Source of the DNA: Chloroflexota bacterium | GTDB lineage: Bacteria > Chloroflexota > UBA11872 > VXNJ01 | Assembly (NCBI GenBank): GCA_026708165.1 | Contig: JAPOVO010000329.1 | Location: 1-5,088, forward strand | Direction: 5' to 3' | DNA length: 5,088 nt | Part shown: positions 1 through 5,088 of the stretch, piece after piece | Numbering within the stretch: position 1 is the stretch's first letter | How the letters are laid out: every line of letters begins with the position of its first letter | Notes under the pieces: model-generated | Told to the model about the DNA's origin: nothing | Seen by the model: the letters and a program-made list of their open reading frames with translations, nothing else | The model's database searches: none | Translations under genes and position numbers: made by a program

Positions 1-4478
<4,478 letters not shown>

Positions 4479-4480
4479 AC

Positions 4481-4501
4481 GTGGAGTGCGCCACTCACCC
4501 C
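4481..4501 (-). promoter_or_regulatory. gltB translation start region: distant SD-like GGGGUGA inside a start-proximal hairpin
   Basis: The only Shine-Dalgarno-like sequence upstream of TTG 4478 is GGGGUGA (4495-4501), 16 bases from the start codon, farther than usual. Most of it is in a hairpin spanning 4481-4498: GUG-AGUG / CACU-(C bulge)-CAC around a GCG triloop, ending two bases before the TTG. The fold could shorten the effective SD distance or hide the SD. This is inference from sequence; the start itself is not certain. Confidence 0.35.
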
Positions 4502-4522
4502 GCCGCCGCCGCGCGCGGACTG

Positions 4523-4550
4523 ATGCTCGGCTATCTTTGCGGAAAGTCAA
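4523..4550 (-). promoter_or_regulatory. Candidate gltB-proximal promoter with TTGACT -35
   Basis: Minus-strand TTGACT (4545-4550) matches five of six bases of the -35 consensus. At 16 bases the -10 position reads GAGCAT (4523-4528), which matches only three. Its location would give a short leader of about 40 bases to the TTG at 4478. The same TTG at 4548-4550 is also an alternative in-frame gltB start, and the two readings exclude each other. Confidence 0.2.
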
Positions 4551-4693
4551 TGCGGGACTAACCCGTTGATTTCGGGATCGTCTGATTCGATTCTTCGCGC
4601 ATGTTGTGCTTTTGCCAAGATCTTCGAATCCGCGTGTCGCCAAGTTGAAGTCGCGGACTCTGCCCGTTCTCCCCGGTAAAAAGAATGACAAGT

Positions 4694-4770
4694 CAGCCCC
4701 ATCGCCGTCGTCATTGTCGCATCAATGTAAAGGCGGACGTCTTCGTTCGGAATTTGCGGCGACGGGGCTG
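4694..4770 (-). repeat. Strong 14-bp inverted repeat with nested hairpin, terminator- or leader-like
   Basis: Arms are 4757-4770 (minus CAGCCCCGTCGCCG) and 4694-4707 (minus CGGCGATGGGGCTG), separated by 49 bases. As minus-strand RNA, all 14 positions pair: 13 Watson-Crick and one G-U (4763 with 4701). On the plus strand the same position would be an A-C mismatch, which slightly favours a minus-strand transcript. The loop holds a second stem, CAUUG/CAAUG (4723-4727 with 4712-4716), with a 6-base loop. Downstream on the minus strand, after an 11-base gap (ACTTGTCATTC), comes TTTTT (4678-4682). That gap and the long loop make it a poor standard terminator. It could be the rpoD terminator, a gltB leader element or a dispersed repeat; the sequence does not decide. 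Confidence 0.6.
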
Positions 4771-4795
4771 CCGCTCCCTCACATAGCTGCCGCTC
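4767..4795. repeat. Pair of 10-bp direct repeats, 19 bp apart
   Basis: The sequence GAGCGGCAGC (minus strand) occurs at 4786-4795 and again at 4767-4776, a 19-base start-to-start distance. The second copy overlaps the outer four bases of the 5' arm of the 14-bp inverted repeat. Direct repeats at roughly two helical turns can be operator half-sites, but no known regulator motif is recognised, and chance in GC-rich DNA is possible. Confidence 0.4.
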
Positions 4796-4830
4796 GACGA
4801 CGAGGGCTGTTCACGCTAGCGAGGCCGCCT

Positions 4831-4836
4831 ATCATA
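4831..4836 (-). promoter_or_regulatory. Candidate -10 element (TATGAT) in the rpoD-gltB spacer
   Basis: Minus-strand TATGAT matches five of six bases of the sigma-70 -10 consensus and sits in the AT-richest patch near the rpoD end. No good -35 lies at 16-18 bases; the nearest, TTGCGC, is about 21 bases upstream. If used, it would give gltB a leader of roughly 345 bases that includes the inverted repeat. The call is tentative. Confidence 0.25.
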
Positions 4837-4888
4837 TACCATCAGGCCAGAGTGTTGGCGCAATGATCGTTCGGTCACGGCGCTGGCA

Positions 4889-4909
4889 GGCGTAGACCGG
4901 GTCGACGCC
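4889..4909 (-). terminator. Hairpin just after the rpoD stop, possible terminator without U-tract
   Basis: Six bases after the rpoD TAG, the minus-strand RNA can fold as GGCGU-C-GAC / GUC-U-ACGCC around a CCG triloop: 5 bp, one C-U mismatch, then 3 bp. Position right after the stop suggests a 3' end or mRNA-stabilising stem for rpoD. The next bases (TGCCAGCGCC) contain no U-run, so it does not meet the usual intrinsic terminator pattern. A competing 5-bp fold, ACCGG/CCGGU at 4896-4912, overlaps it. Confidence 0.35.
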
Positions 4910-4915
4910 GGTTTC

Positions 4916-5088
4916 CTAGATGTCCAGATAGTCTCTGAGCGACTGCGCCCTGCGGGGATGGCGGAGCTTTCGGAGGGCTTTGGCCTCGATTTGACGGATG
5001 CGTTCGCGCGTGACGTCGAACTCCCTGCCCACTTCTTCAAGCGTGCGGGTGCGCCCGTCATCGAGCCCAAATCGAAGTTTCAAGACTT
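4916..5088 (-). CDS. rpoD: Primary RNA polymerase sigma factor, C-terminal end only (region 4)
   Basis: The last 56 codons plus a TAG stop (4916-4918); the rest lies beyond the right edge. The visible protein runs from [11 protein letters not shown] to LRDYLDI. It contains the end of region 4.1 and the region 4.2 helix-turn-helix: [20 protein letters not shown], then [10 protein letters not shown]. This segment recognises the -35 promoter element when the sigma factor is bound to core RNA polymerase, and its Arg/Glu-rich recognition helix (TRERIRQIE) is intact. The LRHP motif followed by a short LRDYL-type tail is typical of housekeeping sigma-70 factors rather than ECF or sporulation sigmas. 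A stress paralogue of the primary sigma (RpoS- or HrdB-like) cannot be fully excluded without the N-terminal regions. The gene is upstream of gltB on the same strand, with 437 bases between them, so close co-translation is unlikely. Confidence 0.92.
   Translation of the reverse strand, partial: VLKLRFGLDDGRTRTLEEVGREFDVTRERIRQIEAKALRKLRHPRRAQSLRDYLDI

Larger units (their letters stand above)
4479..4915. other. 437-base spacer between rpoD and gltB, no supported gene
   Basis: Neither strand holds a reading frame that I can support as a gene. The gltB frame stays open upstream to a TGA at 4722-4724, but the translation there is Arg-rich with no family resemblance, so it is probably leader. The spacer holds a hairpin after the rpoD stop, a strong inverted repeat, a 10-bp direct repeat, weak promoter-like elements and a start-proximal hairpin, listed separately. 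No tRNA-like cloverleaf, sigma-54 (-24 GG / -12 GC) promoter or known riboswitch was recognised by eye. From 4558 to 4677 I see nothing beyond the open frame and a 14-codon ATG frame (4558-4602) with no ribosome binding site. Confidence 0.8.

Noticed and set aside
4558..4602. 14-codon ATG frame (MREESNQTIPKSTG) upstream of gltB, possible leader peptide
   Set aside because: No Shine-Dalgarno, no run of regulatory codons such as Gln or Glu, and no overlap with a hairpin that would suggest attenuation.
4600..4650. Possible sigma-54 promoter for a nitrogen gene (TTGGC-like sequences)
   Set aside because: The GG and GC dinucleotides are not at the required 10-base spacing in any of the TGG-containing stretches examined.
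4606..4866. 86-codon plus-strand frame with a GTG start across the spacer
   Set aside because: No ribosome binding site, no recognisable domain, and it runs through the inverted repeat, the direct repeat and the promoter-like patch. Its length is unremarkable for GC-rich DNA.
4816..5070. 84-codon minus-strand frame overlapping the rpoD end
   Set aside because: Out of frame with the clear sigma region 4.2 reading, so it is a frame shadow of rpoD.

Overview
The window holds two ordinary housekeeping genes, both on the minus strand, separated by one 437-base spacer. The right edge (4916-5088) carries the last 56 codons of a primary RNA polymerase sigma factor (RpoD/SigA type). Positions 1-4478 carry nearly the whole large (alpha) subunit of glutamate synthase, GltB, read right to left and cut by the left edge close to its natural C-terminus. 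I read all 1492 complete gltB codons in one frame and found no stop, frameshift or insertion. The gene is open at the left edge and has only TTG as an in-frame start, so an ATG-to-stop search misses it.

The organism is a bacterium with moderately high G+C. The phylum cannot be settled from two such universal genes. By recall of family sequences, and not by alignment, the GltB looks closer to the Bacillus-type GltB than to the E. coli or ferredoxin-dependent forms. The sigma factor tail has the near-universal region 4.2 of primary sigma factors.

Function: GltB takes the amide nitrogen from glutamine at an N-terminal Cys-type amidotransferase site, channels ammonia to an FMN/[3Fe-4S] site, and makes glutamate from 2-oxoglutarate. 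Its usual partner GltD, the NAD(P)H-oxidising small subunit, would be expected beyond the left edge, but this is not shown here. The sigma factor and GltB have no direct functional link, and their adjacency is probably only positional.

The spacer (4479-4915) is the only part with unexplained structure. It contains a small hairpin just after the rpoD stop, a strong 14-bp inverted repeat enclosing a nested hairpin and followed by a U-rich stretch, a 10-bp direct repeat, weak promoter-like sequences, and a hairpin that abuts the proposed gltB start. I see no tRNA, rRNA, CRISPR array, insertion sequence or convincing small gene. I found no evidence of a new biological system. The leader structure upstream of gltB is the item most worth following up.
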